DNA of 64,000 nt from Mucilaginibacter sp. OK098 (lineage in GTDB: Bacteria; Bacteroidota; Bacteroidia; Sphingobacteriales; Sphingobacteriaceae), in the NCBI RefSeq assembly GCF_900142915.1, contig NZ_FRCM01000001.1:496001-560000 (forward strand), given 5' to 3'. Within the stretch, counting starts at the first letter, position 1. Each line of letters starts with the position of its first letter. The position numbers and the translations under genes are program-made. The notes under the pieces were generated by a model, which was not told where the DNA came from, made no database searches, and worked only from the letters and a program-made list of their open reading frames with translations. This document shows positions 9,186-19,662 of this stretch, piece after piece.

Positions 9186-12100
9186 ATGATAAAGAAGATC
9201 ATATCCACTTGTTCTCTTGTATTGTTTTTTAGTGTATTTAATGTTTATTCTCAGCAAAAAGCTAAGAGTTTAAATGCGCTTTCTCCAAACAGTGTAACTC
9301 CTCCCACTTCAGGGCAAAATTCTATTAATACGCCATCATTAACAACGGTTTTGTCAGCTGCACCCAATGCATTTGAGCTCACCAGGTATAGTGGTTTGCC
9401 TGTCAATATGTCCGCAGGTTCAGTTAATGCCAAAATTCCCTTAGGTGATGTTAAGTCTGGCAAGGTTGATGTTCCGATCCTTCTTTCGTATAATTCAGGT
9501 AATGGTATTTTGCTTGATCAGGCGGGATCCCGAACAGGCATGAACTGGACGCTTGAAGCCGGTGGGGTTATTACCAGAACCGTTAATGGTAACCCGGATG
9601 AGCTTTCAACCTGGTTGAAACCGACTGCAAATATTAATGATGGTAGCCAGGCTTCATTTGACTACCTTAATAATTCTGTTGGCAACATCAGCAATGATAC
9701 CCAGGTTGATATCTTCAGTTTTAATTTTAATGGATATTCCGGCCAGTTTTATTTGGATACAAATTCTACAGGTAACAGAACGAAAGCTGTACTGATTGAT
9801 GCTAAAAACTTGAAAATAGAAACTAATTTTCATAATGAGTTTGCAGGAAGCGACTGGACGATAAGGATTACTGACCCGCAAGGCACTAAATATTACTTTG
9901 GAGGAAGCCTGGCAACAGAAACATCCAAAACGTCATCATATGGATGTGGTAAGAATTTTCTTAGCCCGTGGGCCACGGCATGGTATTTAAAAGCTATTCA
10001 GCATTACACAGGAGAATACGTGTGGTTTGATTACAAACCGGTTTCGTTTGACTATTTTACCAGTGTTTCTCAAACCATTATCAGAACCCCGGGTACAGGG
10101 GCAGGTTATGCCTGTGGTTCAGCATGTCCTATCCGTACAGAGGACCAAACATGTATGAGCTTATTAACCAGCACAGGTGTTATATTAAAATCTATAAGCT
10201 CGAGATTTGAAAGGGTCAATTTTAAATATACTTCCAGGAATGATCTTATTGGTGATTCATTGTTAACATCGGTTGAGTTCCTTAGTAAAGGATTAGTTGA
10301 TACTACACAATTTACTACTTTAAATAACTATACTTTAGCATATACGGTCGCAAATAATTCTACGTATTTTAATTATTATTCAAATAGCAGTATTTTAAGT
10401 TATAGGCCGTTTTTAACATCTGTTGCACGGAATGCGCCCGGAATGCCAACGCAAACTCACCAAATGAATTATTATAACATCAATAGCCTGGCCTCACGCT
10501 TGTCCTTTGCGCAAGATTACTGGGGCTATTTTAACGGGGCTAACAACAATAATTTTATACCAACAAGTAATAATCCACAGATTTCTCCGGTTTTTCCATC
10601 GGCAACAGCAGACAGGGAACCGAATGGTAGTTTTGCCTATTACGGATTGCTTAGTAAAATAACTTATCCTACAAAAGGGTCAGACAGTTTGCAATATGAA
10701 CCAAATACAATTTACGAAACACGCAGCCAGTACTCAAGTACATTTGTAAACAAAACAGCAACCGGAACTGGTGACAATGGTGAAGTGGATACTACGTTTC
10801 CCTTTAATATTTATGCTGAACAAAATATAACCCTGAACATGTCATGCCCTTATAGCGGCACCGGATTAAATGACCTGAGGCGTCAACACCTGATTGTGAC
10901 TATTCTCAATTCTAGCGGCACCGAAATATACAACCAGCTTACCCCCGTCGACTCGGTAAACAGCCGGGTAATTGATCTGCCTGTAGGTAATTACACTTTA
11001 AAGCTTGCTGCTTATGGGGCGGCAGCGGCTGGAAGTACAACAATGTTTTATAGAATAGCCCTACCACCAGTAACAGCAAACTACCAGGTTGGTGGTGTAA
11101 GGTTGTTGAGGAATATATCAACACCACTAACCGGTACTGCACTTGTTAAAAAATATGTTTACGCTGCCCTCACATCCCAAACACAATCTTCCGGCAGGAT
11201 AAGGTATCATTCTGACCCTTCTGATTATTATAGCATGCTTACTGACGGAAGTGCCTGTGCTGACCTCTCAATTAAACAATGTACTTATTTTATCGCATAT
11301 TCAACGCCACTGCATTCTTTACGTTACTATTCAGGTGGCCATGTTTGGTATTCAAACGTAATAGAATTACAAGGTGACCAATGGGCAAACGGTGGCATTG
11401 AGCACCAATATCAGTTTGTATCGCCGGGATCGGATGCATTGTTGATCAAGGGAAGATATATTCCCGGGGTGCCGTTAACAGGTTCCGGTTTCCCAATGGG
11501 CTTAGAAACTTTAAAACAGACCTTCGTTACAACGGGTGGGACAGACGGTAATTATACCTATAAATTTATTAACAAGGTAGCAACGCATTATGTGACAGAT
11601 GTTCGCCGTACACAATTCGCGGATAACTACACGATCAGAAAAGACTGGGGCATAACAGAATGGGGCACCCCTCCGTTAGCCACACAATTTGACCCTTTCG
11701 ATGTGGCTCTTTATAGTTATACCGCTCAATGGATCTATCCTGATACGGTTACCACTACTAATTATGACCTGGCAGGCAATAATCCTGTAAAAAGTATACA
11801 GTATGATGTATATAACAATGCCACTAACCTGATGGTTAGTGAAAAACATACCATAGGCAGTGATGGTATTGACCAGAAAATGGTTTATAAATACCCGCAC
11901 GAAATGGTGGCTGCCGGTAACACTACCCCATACCAGGCCATGATTAATGACAATGTTGTTGAGCCGGTGGTAGAGCAAACTTATTATAAAAATAATGTAC
12001 TGTTAGAAGGACTAATGAACAATTATGGAGATTTTGGTAACCACGTTTATGAACCATCAACCATACAAACAAAAACAACAGGCAGTTATGAAAATCGAAT

Positions 12101-12740
12101 AAGCTTTGCTAATTACAATATAAACGGCGGAATTTTAGCACAATCAAAATCTTCAGGAACCCCAACAAGTTACATTTGGGGATACAATAACCTGTTTCCT
12201 GTAGCTGAAATTAAAAATGCAGACATTACATCCATCGCCTACACTTCTTTCGAGGCTGATGTTACCGGTAATTGGACCATACCATCAGCAACAAGGGATG
12301 CTACTAAGGCAATTACAGGCAGTCAATCATATATATTAAGTAATGGCAGCATAAGTAAAAGTGGATTGACCGCAGCAAAAACATATGTAGTATCATACTG
12401 GACATTGAACAGTACGCCATATACCATTACAGGTACAATAACAGGTTATCCGTTAAAAGGGGCAACCAATAATGGTTGGACCTATTATGAACATCGCGTT
12501 ACAGGGCAAACAACTATTACCATATCGGGAGCAGGAAATATTGATGAATTGCGGTTATATCCTATAGGTGCACAAATAACTACCCGAACTTACAACCCAT
12601 CAATTGGCATAACCAGCAATATTGATGCGAAGGGAGAGGTAAGTTATTATGAGTATGACAACTTCCAGCGATTGATGAATATAAAGGACAAAGATGGCAA
12701 TATCATCAAACGCATGGATTATCATTACCAGGGGAACTAA
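9186..12740 (+). CDS. Large exported Rhs/SpvB-like protein (no C-terminal Rhs core)
   Basis: 1184 residues from ATG 9186 (an upstream ATG at 9141 would spoil the signal peptide MIKKIISTCSLVLFFSVFNV). The N-terminal part has the layout of Bacteroidota Rhs proteins: GLPVNMSAGSVNAKIPLGDV, VPILLSYNSGNGI, GSRTGMNWTLEAGGVITRTV and NPDELS. The middle is beta-rich with Cys-containing loops (CGSACPIRTEDQTC). The last 30 residues show a YD-type unit, YYEYDNFQRLMNIKDKDGN, ending DYHYQGN. It lacks the conserved core motif and variable toxin tail, which occur in the next gene 33 bases downstream. The two may form one shell in two chains, comparable in idea to TcB/TcC (inference). Confidence 0.8.
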   Translation: MIKKIISTCSLVLFFSVFNVYSQQKAKSLNALSPNSVTPPTSGQNSINTPSLTTVLSAAPNAFELTRYSGLPVNMSAGSVNAKIPLGDVKSGKVDVPILLSYNSGNGILLDQAGSRTGMNWTLEAGGVITRTVNGNPDELSTWLKPTANINDGSQASFDYLNNSVGNISNDTQVDIFSFNFNGYSGQFYLDTNSTGNRTKAVLIDAKNLKIETNFHNEFAGSDWTIRITDPQGTKYYFGGSLATETSKTSSYGCGKNFLSPWATAWYLKAIQHYTGEYVWFDYKPVSFDYFTSVSQTIIRTPGTGAGYACGSACPIRTEDQTCMSLLTSTGVILKSISSRFERVNFKYTSRNDLIGDSLLTSVEFLSKGLVDTTQFTTLNNYTLAYTVANNSTYFNYYSNSSILSYRPFLTSVARNAPGMPTQTHQMNYYNINSLASRLSFAQDYWGYFNGANNNNFIPTSNNPQISPVFPSATADREPNGSFAYYGLLSKITYPTKGSDSLQYEPNTIYETRSQYSSTFVNKTATGTGDNGEVDTTFPFNIYAEQNITLNMSCPYSGTGLNDLRRQHLIVTILNSSGTEIYNQLTPVDSVNSRVIDLPVGNYTLKLAAYGAAAAGSTTMFYRIALPPVTANYQVGGVRLLRNISTPLTGTALVKKYVYAALTSQTQSSGRIRYHSDPSDYYSMLTDGSACADLSIKQCTYFIAYSTPLHSLRYYSGGHVWYSNVIELQGDQWANGGIEHQYQFVSPGSDALLIKGRYIPGVPLTGSGFPMGLETLKQTFVTTGGTDGNYTYKFINKVATHYVTDVRRTQFADNYTIRKDWGITEWGTPPLATQFDPFDVALYSYTAQWIYPDTVTTTNYDLAGNNPVKSIQYDVYNNATNLMVSEKHTIGSDGIDQKMVYKYPHEMVAAGNTTPYQAMINDNVVEPVVEQTYYKNNVLLEGLMNNYGDFGNHVYEPSTIQTKTTGSYENRISFANYNINGGILAQSKSSGTPTSYIWGYNNLFPVAEIKNADITSIAYTSFEADVTGNWTIPSATRDATKAITGSQSYILSNGSISKSGLTAAKTYVVSYWTLNSTPYTITGTITGYPLKGATNNGWTYYEHRVTGQTTITISGAGNIDELRLYPIGAQITTRTYNPSIGITSNIDAKGEVSYYEYDNFQRLMNIKDKDGNIIKRMDYHYQGN

Positions 12741-12773
12741 CCGCATAACGAAACCTAACCACGAAACACCATC

Positions 12774-15700
12774 ATGAACACCATTCATACAATTATAAAG
12801 CAAAGAGTCTCATTAGTAATTATACTCCTTGGTTTGCTGCTAAGCTGTTTACCGGCAATAGGACAGGTACACACCAATGTAGTAACCCCGCCAACAGGCC
12901 CGCCCGCAGTAGCAACAGTAAGCGGTCCCTCTGCCATCCCGCAGGGGACGGTTTCCAGTAACTATTCAGAAACCGGCTTAACTACAGGTTCTTTTGATTC
13001 ATTTACCTGGTCGCTGAGCAACAGCTCGGCAGGTACTATTACTAATGGCAGCTACAACTCAGCAACCGTAACGTGGAACCCAGCCTTTACCGGTAATGTG
13101 TATATCCAGTTCAGCGCCACCAATTCATACGGCACCACGCCCGGAAACGCCAAGTCAACATTTGTATACATAGTACCGGTTATCAGTCCCGCTACAATAA
13201 ACACTAATTATAACACTAGCCCCGGCGCCATCAGCATGACCAACACTGTTGATGCGGGCGGCTCGTTTCAATGGCAAAGCTCACCCGACGGCAGCAGCTG
13301 GACCAATATTACCGGAGCTTACTCCACTTCGTTTACGCCTGCCAGCCTTACCGCAACTACTTATTACAGGTTAACTGATTTTAACGATGGGTACGGCGGC
13401 GGATTCAATGTAGTCAGTAATACCAGCCAGGTAACAGTTTACCCACAACTGGTAGCTGGCGCGGTGATTTTAGGAGATGCCACAGCATATTATAACCACC
13501 AGGCCGCCATATCATGCGCTGCAGCAACAGGTGGTAGCGGGACTTATACCTACCAATGGCAAAGCTCTGCCAATGGCACCAGTGGCTGGACAAATGTCTC
13601 CGGGAAAACAGTGGCATCCATTATCACGCCAACCCTTACAGCCAAGACCTACTTTCAATTAATATCAACCAGCAATGGCGTAAGCGTAACGGGGCCAACC
13701 ATAACCGTTTCGGTATACCCGCAGATCCAGTCGGGAACAGTTAGTCCGGCAACCCAAAGCATCAATTATAATACCACTGCAGGCACTCTTACCGGCACGG
13801 CAGCAACAGGCGGGAACGGCACTTTCACCTACCAGTGGCAAAGTTCGCCCGATGGGAGTACCTGGACCAATATTTCAGCAGCTACAGCATTAACCTATGC
13901 GCCAGGGGTTCGCACATCAACCACCTATTTTCACCTGGTTTCCACTGCTCCAAATGGCGACTTAGTCACCAGTGCCACAGCAACAGTAACAGTATACCCG
14001 CAGCTGGCAACCGGAACAGTTAGCCCGGCCACCCAAACTATCAATTACAACGCAGCAGCCGGCACACTAACCAGCACGGCAGCAACGGGTGGCAATGGCA
14101 CCTATACCTACCAATGGCAAAGCTCGCCAGATGGCAGTACCTGGGCCAATGTTTCAGCTGCTACCGCATTAACATATGCACCCGGAGCCCGCACAGCAAC
14201 CACTTATTTTCATATTATATCAACCAGCAACGGGGTAAGCGTAACCGGCCCTACAGCCACAGTAACGGTTTATCCGCAACTGGTAACAGGCACGGCCAGC
14301 CCCGTAACCCAAACCATCAATTACGGAGCAACGGCCGCAACCATAACCAGCACGGTGGCAACAGGCGGCAGCGGCACCTATACTTATCAGTGGCAAAGCT
14401 CTGCTAACGGCACCACCTGGGCCAATATCCCGGGGGCAACTGCATTAAGCTATGCACCCGGCACTGGTACAGCAACCACCTATTTTCATATCGTATCCAC
14501 CAGCAACGGTGTAAGCGTAACGGGGGCAACCGCCACAGTAACGGTATATCCGCAACTGGTAACCGGAACGGCCAGCCCCGCAACCCAAACCATCAATTAC
14601 GGAGCAACGGCCGCAACCATAACCAGCACGGCGGCAACAGGCGGCAGCGGCACCTATACCTACCAATGGCAAAGCTCGGCTAACGGCACCACCTGGGCCA
14701 ATATCCCGGGGGCAACCGCATTAAGCTACGCTCCGGGCATTGGTACAGCAACCACTTATTTCCATATCGTATCTACCAGCAACGGAGTAAGCGTTACGGG
14801 GGCAACCGCCACAGTAACGGTATATCCGCAGCTGGTAACAGGCACAGCCAGCCCCGCAACACAAACCATCAATTACGGGGCAACGGCAGGAACTATAACC
14901 AGTACGGCAGCAACCGGCGGCAACGGTACTTATACTTATCAGTGGCAAAGCTCGCCCGATGGCAGTACCTGGGCCAATGTTTCAGCTGCTACCGCATTAA
15001 CATATGCACCTGGAGCCCGCACAGCAACCACTTATTTTCATATTATATCAACCAGCAACGGGGTAAGCGTAACCGGCCCTACAGCTACAGTAACGGTATA
15101 TTCGCAACTGGTAACAGGCACGGCCACCCCCGCAACCCAAACCATCAATTATGGGGCAACAGCCGCAACTATAACCAGTACGACGGCAACGGGTGGCAGC
15201 GGTACGTATACTTACCAGTGGCAAAGCTCAGCTAACGGTACCACCTGGGCCAATATCCCGGGGGCAACGGCATTAAGCTATGTACCAGGCATCGGTACAG
15301 CAACCACTTATTTCCATATTGTATCCACCAGCAACGGGGTAAGCGTAACGGGTGCAACTGCCACCGTAACGGTATACCCGCAGCTGGTAGCAGGAACAGT
15401 AACACCGGCAACACAAACCATGAATTATGGAATAGCAGCAGGCGCATTAACCAGTACGGCAGCAACAGGCGGTAACGGCGCCTATACCTACCAGTGGCAA
15501 AGCTCAGCTGATAATATAACCTTCAGCAATATCAGCGGTGCTACCGGCCTCAGCTATAGCCCGGGGGTCTTGGCCTCAAGCGCTTACTACCGGGTAGTGG
15601 CAAGCAGCAACGGCGCAACGGCCAATACCAATACAGCAACTGTAGTAATTATAACCGATTGTGTATTGCTGGCATCGGCCCCGCAGACAACAATGAATTA

Positions 15701-18700
15701 TATAATTTCTTCAACGCCGAGGATCCCTAACTACAACCCGGCCTTATCAAATTATACCACCTGCGATGTTAACCAAACCATACAGTATATGGATGGCCTT
15801 GGCCGCCCTATTCAAACAGTACAGGTAAAAGGCTCACCTGCGGATAATGACATTGTGCAACCCATAGCTTATGATGCCTATAACCGGGAAGTAACCAAAT
15901 ATTTACCCTATGCTTTTACAACCGGGACAAGCGATGGCAGTTATAAAACGGATGCTTTAACCGCATTGGCAGGCCAAGCCCAATTTTATAACCCCAGCGG
16001 GAGTAGTACCATTACCCAGCAGGCTAATGGTATGGTAAATACCCTGTATCCATCTGCAACAACAGTTTTTGAGGCCTCACCTTTAAACCGGGTAACAGAA
16101 CAAGGTGCACAAGGAACTAACTGGCAACCGGGCAGCGGGCATACGGTAACAATGGCCTATGGTACAAATGCAGCTAGCGATGTTATTTTTTGGAAGGTAA
16201 ATGCCGCAAGTAACGGCCTAACCGGGGGCACTACCTACTATACTGCAGGCACCCTTTATGCCACTACTACTACTGATGAGAACGGCTTTAGCTCCATTGA
16301 GTATAAAGACCTGGATGGCAGGGTAGTATGTAAAAAAGCACAGTTAACCCCAACCGCCGGAAGCTATATTGCCACCTATTATGTTTATAATGATCTAAGT
16401 AAACTATGTTATGTGGTCCCGCCGCAACCGGCAGGCATAGCCTACCCCGCCAGTATATTAGAAACTGACGCGACATTTACGAGCTATTTATATGGTTACC
16501 ATTACGACGAACGGAATCGGCTGATCCAAAAGAAAGTTCCAGGGAAAGGATGGGAATATATGGTTTATAACCAGCTCGACCAGCCGGTGCTTTCACAAGA
16601 TGCTGTACAGCGGGCTGCCAATCAATGGACGGTCACCAAGTATGATGGAGCGGAGCGGGTGATAATGACAGGGTTATGGAACGCGGGATCGGCAATAGCG
16701 CAAAGCACCCTGCAAGCCAGCATTTATGCAGGGGCTCAATGGGATACCAGGGACTATACTGATAACGTTGACGGCTATAATATAACAAGCTACCCAGCAA
16801 CCCTTACTAAAATACTAACCATTAATTATTACGACGACTATAACAATATCCCCGGCTTACCAACAGACTTTGCAGTAACTGGCTCCAGCAATATGACTAA
16901 TGGCCTGTTAACCGCCTCAAAAGTCGCTGTGTTGAACAGCGCAACCGATATGTTATATTCAGCACTTTGCTATGATGACCTGGGCCGTAACGTAAAAAGC
17001 TACCGGCAGCATTACTTGAGCGGCGTGTTAAGCACACATAATTACGATGCTATAACAAATATATACAATTTTGCAAATGAGGTAACAGCCACAACTAGGC
17101 AACATTACACCAAAAATGCCGGCAATACAGCAGCCGTACTGGGCGTAACCATAGCAAATACTTATATATATGACCATATCGGACGTAAGATCCAAACTTT
17201 TGAAAAGATAAATGCAGGAGCCAATATATTGTTATCACAAACAGATTATAACCCTATAGGACAGCTAACCGCTAAACACCTGCACAGTGCAACAGGGGCA
17301 ACGCCATTTTTGCAGGACATTAGTTTCAAATATAACGAGCGCGGCTGGCTGAAGCGGATCAACGATCCGGCCATGGTGCCAACAGCAACCCGTATGTTCT
17401 CGGAACAGCTGAACTATGATTCGGTTAAATTTGCAGCCCCCCCCAAATATAATGGCAACATAACAGAGCAAATGTTTCGTGTCTATAGCATCCCTACACC
17501 CGGCGCACAGCAGCATGTAGTTTATATCTACGATCCGTTGAACCGTTTAAATTCAGGTATCAGCAGTACAACTCTGAGTGAAACTGGCATTACATATGAT
17601 AACCTGGGGAATATAAAAACATTAACTAGGGGAGCCAATACCGGTGCCTACAGTTATAATGGCAACCAGCTCACATCGGTAAGTGGCGTCACAAGTACAA
17701 ACTATACCTATGACCTAAACGGTAATGTGTATCATGATGGCAGAACAGGTGCAACAGTAAATTATAACCTGTTAAACCTGCCGCAAACAGTAACTGATGG
17801 AGCCAATATTAACATTACCTACACCTATGACGCCACAGGACAAAAACTGCGAAAAGTAAGCACAGCAAGCGGCATAACTACCAATACTGATTATATAGTG
17901 GGCATCCAGTATAAAACAGATGAAACAACGATAGATTTTATCCAAACGGAAGAAGGACGGGCAATTAATAATGCTGGTGTTTATACTTATGAATATACCC
18001 TAACAGACCACCTGGGGAATAATAGGGTAACATTTGACCAAACCAATGGTAAGGTTGGCGAAGAAGACTTTTATCCGTTCGGCCTTAATATGGACCGGCA
18101 ACTAAATGCAGGAAACAACTACCTTTACAATAGAAAAGAAATACAGGCGGAGTTAGGGCAATACGATTATGGCTCAAGATTTTATGACCCTGTTACCGGG
18201 AGATGGACAACTGTGGATATATCAACGGAACATAGCAGGCGATACTCACCTTATGCATATGGGTTTGATTCACCTATCGTATTTTATGATCCTGATGGTA
18301 ACTGGCCTAGAATTGGTCAAATGTTGTCTGGCCTTGGCGGAATGTTTGGTGGGGCGGTTGCATTTTCAGGAGGTATTGCAATTGCAACGGGAGGTGCTCC
18401 AACCGGTGTAGCAATCGTTGGAGGAGTAGCACTTGCAAGTTATGGTGTAACAACCTTTGGTTTAGGGCTTGCTAATTTTATGAAAAGTTTTACAGATGAC
18501 GACACAGAAATCCCCGGGTCCATTCCGGAAGTGATCGGTGTTGCTTATGATAAGGCCCACGGCGACCAAAATAATAATGGCAAAGTTATCGGTGGGGCAG
18601 TTAATTTAGCGGTAGATGTGGCTACTGGAAGAGAAGAATTAGACGGTATTGTTGATCTTATTGATACTTATTTCTTCATCAAAGGAGAAGTGTCTGAACC

Positions 18701-18941
18701 AGCAAAGAAAGAAGACCATAAAGAAGAGACCCCGAGGCCGGAAATAAATAAAACAGGAACGGAAACAGGCCCGTCTGGCTCTTCGTTGCCAGCACCCCCA
18801 GCACCTAACTTGCCTACACCTAAACCGCCATTACCATCGCCACCGAAGCCAACACCGAAGCCGGCACCTAAACCAGCGCCCAAACCAGCGCCTAAGCCAG
18901 CGCCGCCTAAGCCTCTACATGTTGTATTTCCTACTGATTAA
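12774..18941 (+). CDS. Giant Rhs protein with tandem repeats, DUF6443-like region, Rhs core and variable tail
   Basis: 2055 residues. Signal peptide (VSLVIILLGLLLSCLPAIGQ), an Ig/PKD-like segment to about residue 220, then eight 92-93-residue repeats (about 222-958) built on TATGGSGTYTYQWQSS and VTVYPQL. A DUF6443-like region follows (STPRIPNYNPALS, MDGLGRPIQTVQVKG), then YD repeats (YDPLNRLNSG, YTYDATGQKLRKVS) and the Rhs core YGSRFYDPVTGRWTTVD near residue 1800. The variable tail (about 1842-2055) begins after YDPDGNWP with a Gly-rich hydrophobic stretch, then an acidic part and a PKPAPKPAPKPAP segment; I recognise no catalytic toxin domain in it. Tail-plus-small-gene organisation is typical of polymorphic toxins. 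Candidate substrate of the flanking secretion apparatus (inference). Confidence 0.88.
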   Translation: MNTIHTIIKQRVSLVIILLGLLLSCLPAIGQVHTNVVTPPTGPPAVATVSGPSAIPQGTVSSNYSETGLTTGSFDSFTWSLSNSSAGTITNGSYNSATVTWNPAFTGNVYIQFSATNSYGTTPGNAKSTFVYIVPVISPATINTNYNTSPGAISMTNTVDAGGSFQWQSSPDGSSWTNITGAYSTSFTPASLTATTYYRLTDFNDGYGGGFNVVSNTSQVTVYPQLVAGAVILGDATAYYNHQAAISCAAATGGSGTYTYQWQSSANGTSGWTNVSGKTVASIITPTLTAKTYFQLISTSNGVSVTGPTITVSVYPQIQSGTVSPATQSINYNTTAGTLTGTAATGGNGTFTYQWQSSPDGSTWTNISAATALTYAPGVRTSTTYFHLVSTAPNGDLVTSATATVTVYPQLATGTVSPATQTINYNAAAGTLTSTAATGGNGTYTYQWQSSPDGSTWANVSAATALTYAPGARTATTYFHIISTSNGVSVTGPTATVTVYPQLVTGTASPVTQTINYGATAATITSTVATGGSGTYTYQWQSSANGTTWANIPGATALSYAPGTGTATTYFHIVSTSNGVSVTGATATVTVYPQLVTGTASPATQTINYGATAATITSTAATGGSGTYTYQWQSSANGTTWANIPGATALSYAPGIGTATTYFHIVSTSNGVSVTGATATVTVYPQLVTGTASPATQTINYGATAGTITSTAATGGNGTYTYQWQSSPDGSTWANVSAATALTYAPGARTATTYFHIISTSNGVSVTGPTATVTVYSQLVTGTATPATQTINYGATAATITSTTATGGSGTYTYQWQSSANGTTWANIPGATALSYVPGIGTATTYFHIVSTSNGVSVTGATATVTVYPQLVAGTVTPATQTMNYGIAAGALTSTAATGGNGAYTYQWQSSADNITFSNISGATGLSYSPGVLASSAYYRVVASSNGATANTNTATVVIITDCVLLASAPQTTMNYIISSTPRIPNYNPALSNYTTCDVNQTIQYMDGLGRPIQTVQVKGSPADNDIVQPIAYDAYNREVTKYLPYAFTTGTSDGSYKTDALTALAGQAQFYNPSGSSTITQQANGMVNTLYPSATTVFEASPLNRVTEQGAQGTNWQPGSGHTVTMAYGTNAASDVIFWKVNAASNGLTGGTTYYTAGTLYATTTTDENGFSSIEYKDLDGRVVCKKAQLTPTAGSYIATYYVYNDLSKLCYVVPPQPAGIAYPASILETDATFTSYLYGYHYDERNRLIQKKVPGKGWEYMVYNQLDQPVLSQDAVQRAANQWTVTKYDGAERVIMTGLWNAGSAIAQSTLQASIYAGAQWDTRDYTDNVDGYNITSYPATLTKILTINYYDDYNNIPGLPTDFAVTGSSNMTNGLLTASKVAVLNSATDMLYSALCYDDLGRNVKSYRQHYLSGVLSTHNYDAITNIYNFANEVTATTRQHYTKNAGNTAAVLGVTIANTYIYDHIGRKIQTFEKINAGANILLSQTDYNPIGQLTAKHLHSATGATPFLQDISFKYNERGWLKRINDPAMVPTATRMFSEQLNYDSVKFAAPPKYNGNITEQMFRVYSIPTPGAQQHVVYIYDPLNRLNSGISSTTLSETGITYDNLGNIKTLTRGANTGAYSYNGNQLTSVSGVTSTNYTYDLNGNVYHDGRTGATVNYNLLNLPQTVTDGANINITYTYDATGQKLRKVSTASGITTNTDYIVGIQYKTDETTIDFIQTEEGRAINNAGVYTYEYTLTDHLGNNRVTFDQTNGKVGEEDFYPFGLNMDRQLNAGNNYLYNRKEIQAELGQYDYGSRFYDPVTGRWTTVDISTEHSRRYSPYAYGFDSPIVFYDPDGNWPRIGQMLSGLGGMFGGAVAFSGGIAIATGGAPTGVAIVGGVALASYGVTTFGLGLANFMKSFTDDDTEIPGSIPEVIGVAYDKAHGDQNNNGKVIGGAVNLAVDVATGREELDGIVDLIDTYFFIKGEVSEPAKKEDHKEETPRPEINKTGTETGPSGSSLPAPPAPNLPTPKPPLPSPPKPTPKPAPKPAPKPAPKPAPPKPLHVVFPTD
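13437..15647 (+). repeat. Eight in-gene tandem repeats, 276 bp (one of 279)
   Basis: Unit borders, set at the GTxTAyyCG codons for V-Y-P, fall at 13437, 13713, 13992, 14268, 14544, 14820, 15096 and 15372. The spacing is 276 bases except the second unit (279). The units from about 13992 to 15371 are nearly identical at DNA level and alternate between two sub-types (SPDGSTWANVSAATALTYAPG and SANGTTWANIPGATALSYAPG). This suggests recent homogenisation and expansion by recombination in whole units, which keeps the frame. Confidence 0.95.
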
Positions 18942-18987
18942 TATTAATATTATTAACAGGAAATAATTAAATTTGAAAAAATCAACT

Positions 18988-19395
18988 ATGAATACAATCG
19001 TTTTGAAGAGCTATTATTTAACAAGGAGCTTATATTGGCTTATAGGGATAGGAATATTACTAAGTACGTTTATTTTTTTAGACCTTGATATGTCCAGTAG
19101 TGCTAAATACCAAATTAGTACTACAATTGTCGGCTTTGGAAGTATAATCGTGATTTATTTGAACCGATTGGAACCACATTATATTAAGTTCGACAGTGAT
19201 ACATTTACAATAGATTATATAAATAAATTAATTTTTAAGCCGGCTACTAAGATTTATCTTAAAAAAGAGAGCACCGTTTTATTAAAGAACGATAGTTTTA
19301 TTTTGTATGACAATGGAGTAAAACAAGCGATAGTTCGCAGAAAAGCGTTAGATCAAAAAGATTGGGAGATTTTGAAAAAATATTTTGCAGGATAA
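18988..19395 (+). CDS. Small two-helix membrane protein behind the Rhs tail (immunity candidate)
   Basis: 135 residues from ATG 18988; a TTG at 18973 with AGGA upstream would give MKKST before it. Two predicted membrane helices (RSLYWLIGIGILLSTFIFL and ISTTIVGFGSIIVIYL) are followed by a soluble part with alternating strands, HYIKFDSDTFTIDYINKLIF to KKYFAG, reminiscent of membrane-anchored PH-like proteins. No named family recognised. It begins 46 bases after the giant Rhs gene, where the cognate immunity gene of a polymorphic toxin normally lies; a membrane immunity protein would suit the hydrophobic Rhs tail (inference). Confidence 0.6.
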   Translation: MNTIVLKSYYLTRSLYWLIGIGILLSTFIFLDLDMSSSAKYQISTTIVGFGSIIVIYLNRLEPHYIKFDSDTFTIDYINKLIFKPATKIYLKKESTVLLKNDSFILYDNGVKQAIVRRKALDQKDWEILKKYFAG

Positions 19396-19464
19396 AGAAC
19401 TCCTAGAATTATTTACTTAAATGACTCAAAATGACGTTTTTTTATCTTTTATAAATAATTATAT

Positions 19465-19662
19465 ATGGAATCAGGAAGTGAAGACAGTAAAAAATATTAT
19501 AAATTTATATTTTACTTTGATCATACAACTAAAAAATTATTTGTCTACAGCCCCTATACTAATCGTTATACAATAAATTGTGCAAATAAATGGTCATACG
19601 TAATTCATGCATTAATTTTAGCCTTGCTGGTTGGGATTGTCATATCAAATCCGCTATGGTAG
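19465..19662 (+). CDS. Small hypothetical membrane protein
   Basis: 65 residues: a charged, Tyr-rich N-terminal part (YYKFIFYFDHTTKKLFVYSP) and one C-terminal membrane helix (YVIHALILALLVGIVISN). Composition and AT-richness resemble the preceding gene. No family recognised. Position in the effector/immunity tail region suggests an accessory or immunity protein, but it could also be the remnant of a larger gene. Confidence 0.45.
   Translation: MESGSEDSKKYYKFIFYFDHTTKKLFVYSPYTNRYTINCANKWSYVIHALILALLVGIVISNPLW

Noticed and set aside
14445..14948. Antisense frames of 75 codons in the repeat region
   Set aside because: They recur with the 276-bp unit and simply mirror the Rhs codons.
13437..15647. 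Regular repeats considered as a CRISPR array
   Set aside because: Units are 276 bases, contiguous and coding in frame; no spacer/repeat structure.
18830..18910. Pro-rich stretch of the Rhs tail considered as a tandem-repeat element
   Set aside because: Ordinary PKPAPKPAP linker encoded by a short 12-base repetition; reported within the Rhs gene.
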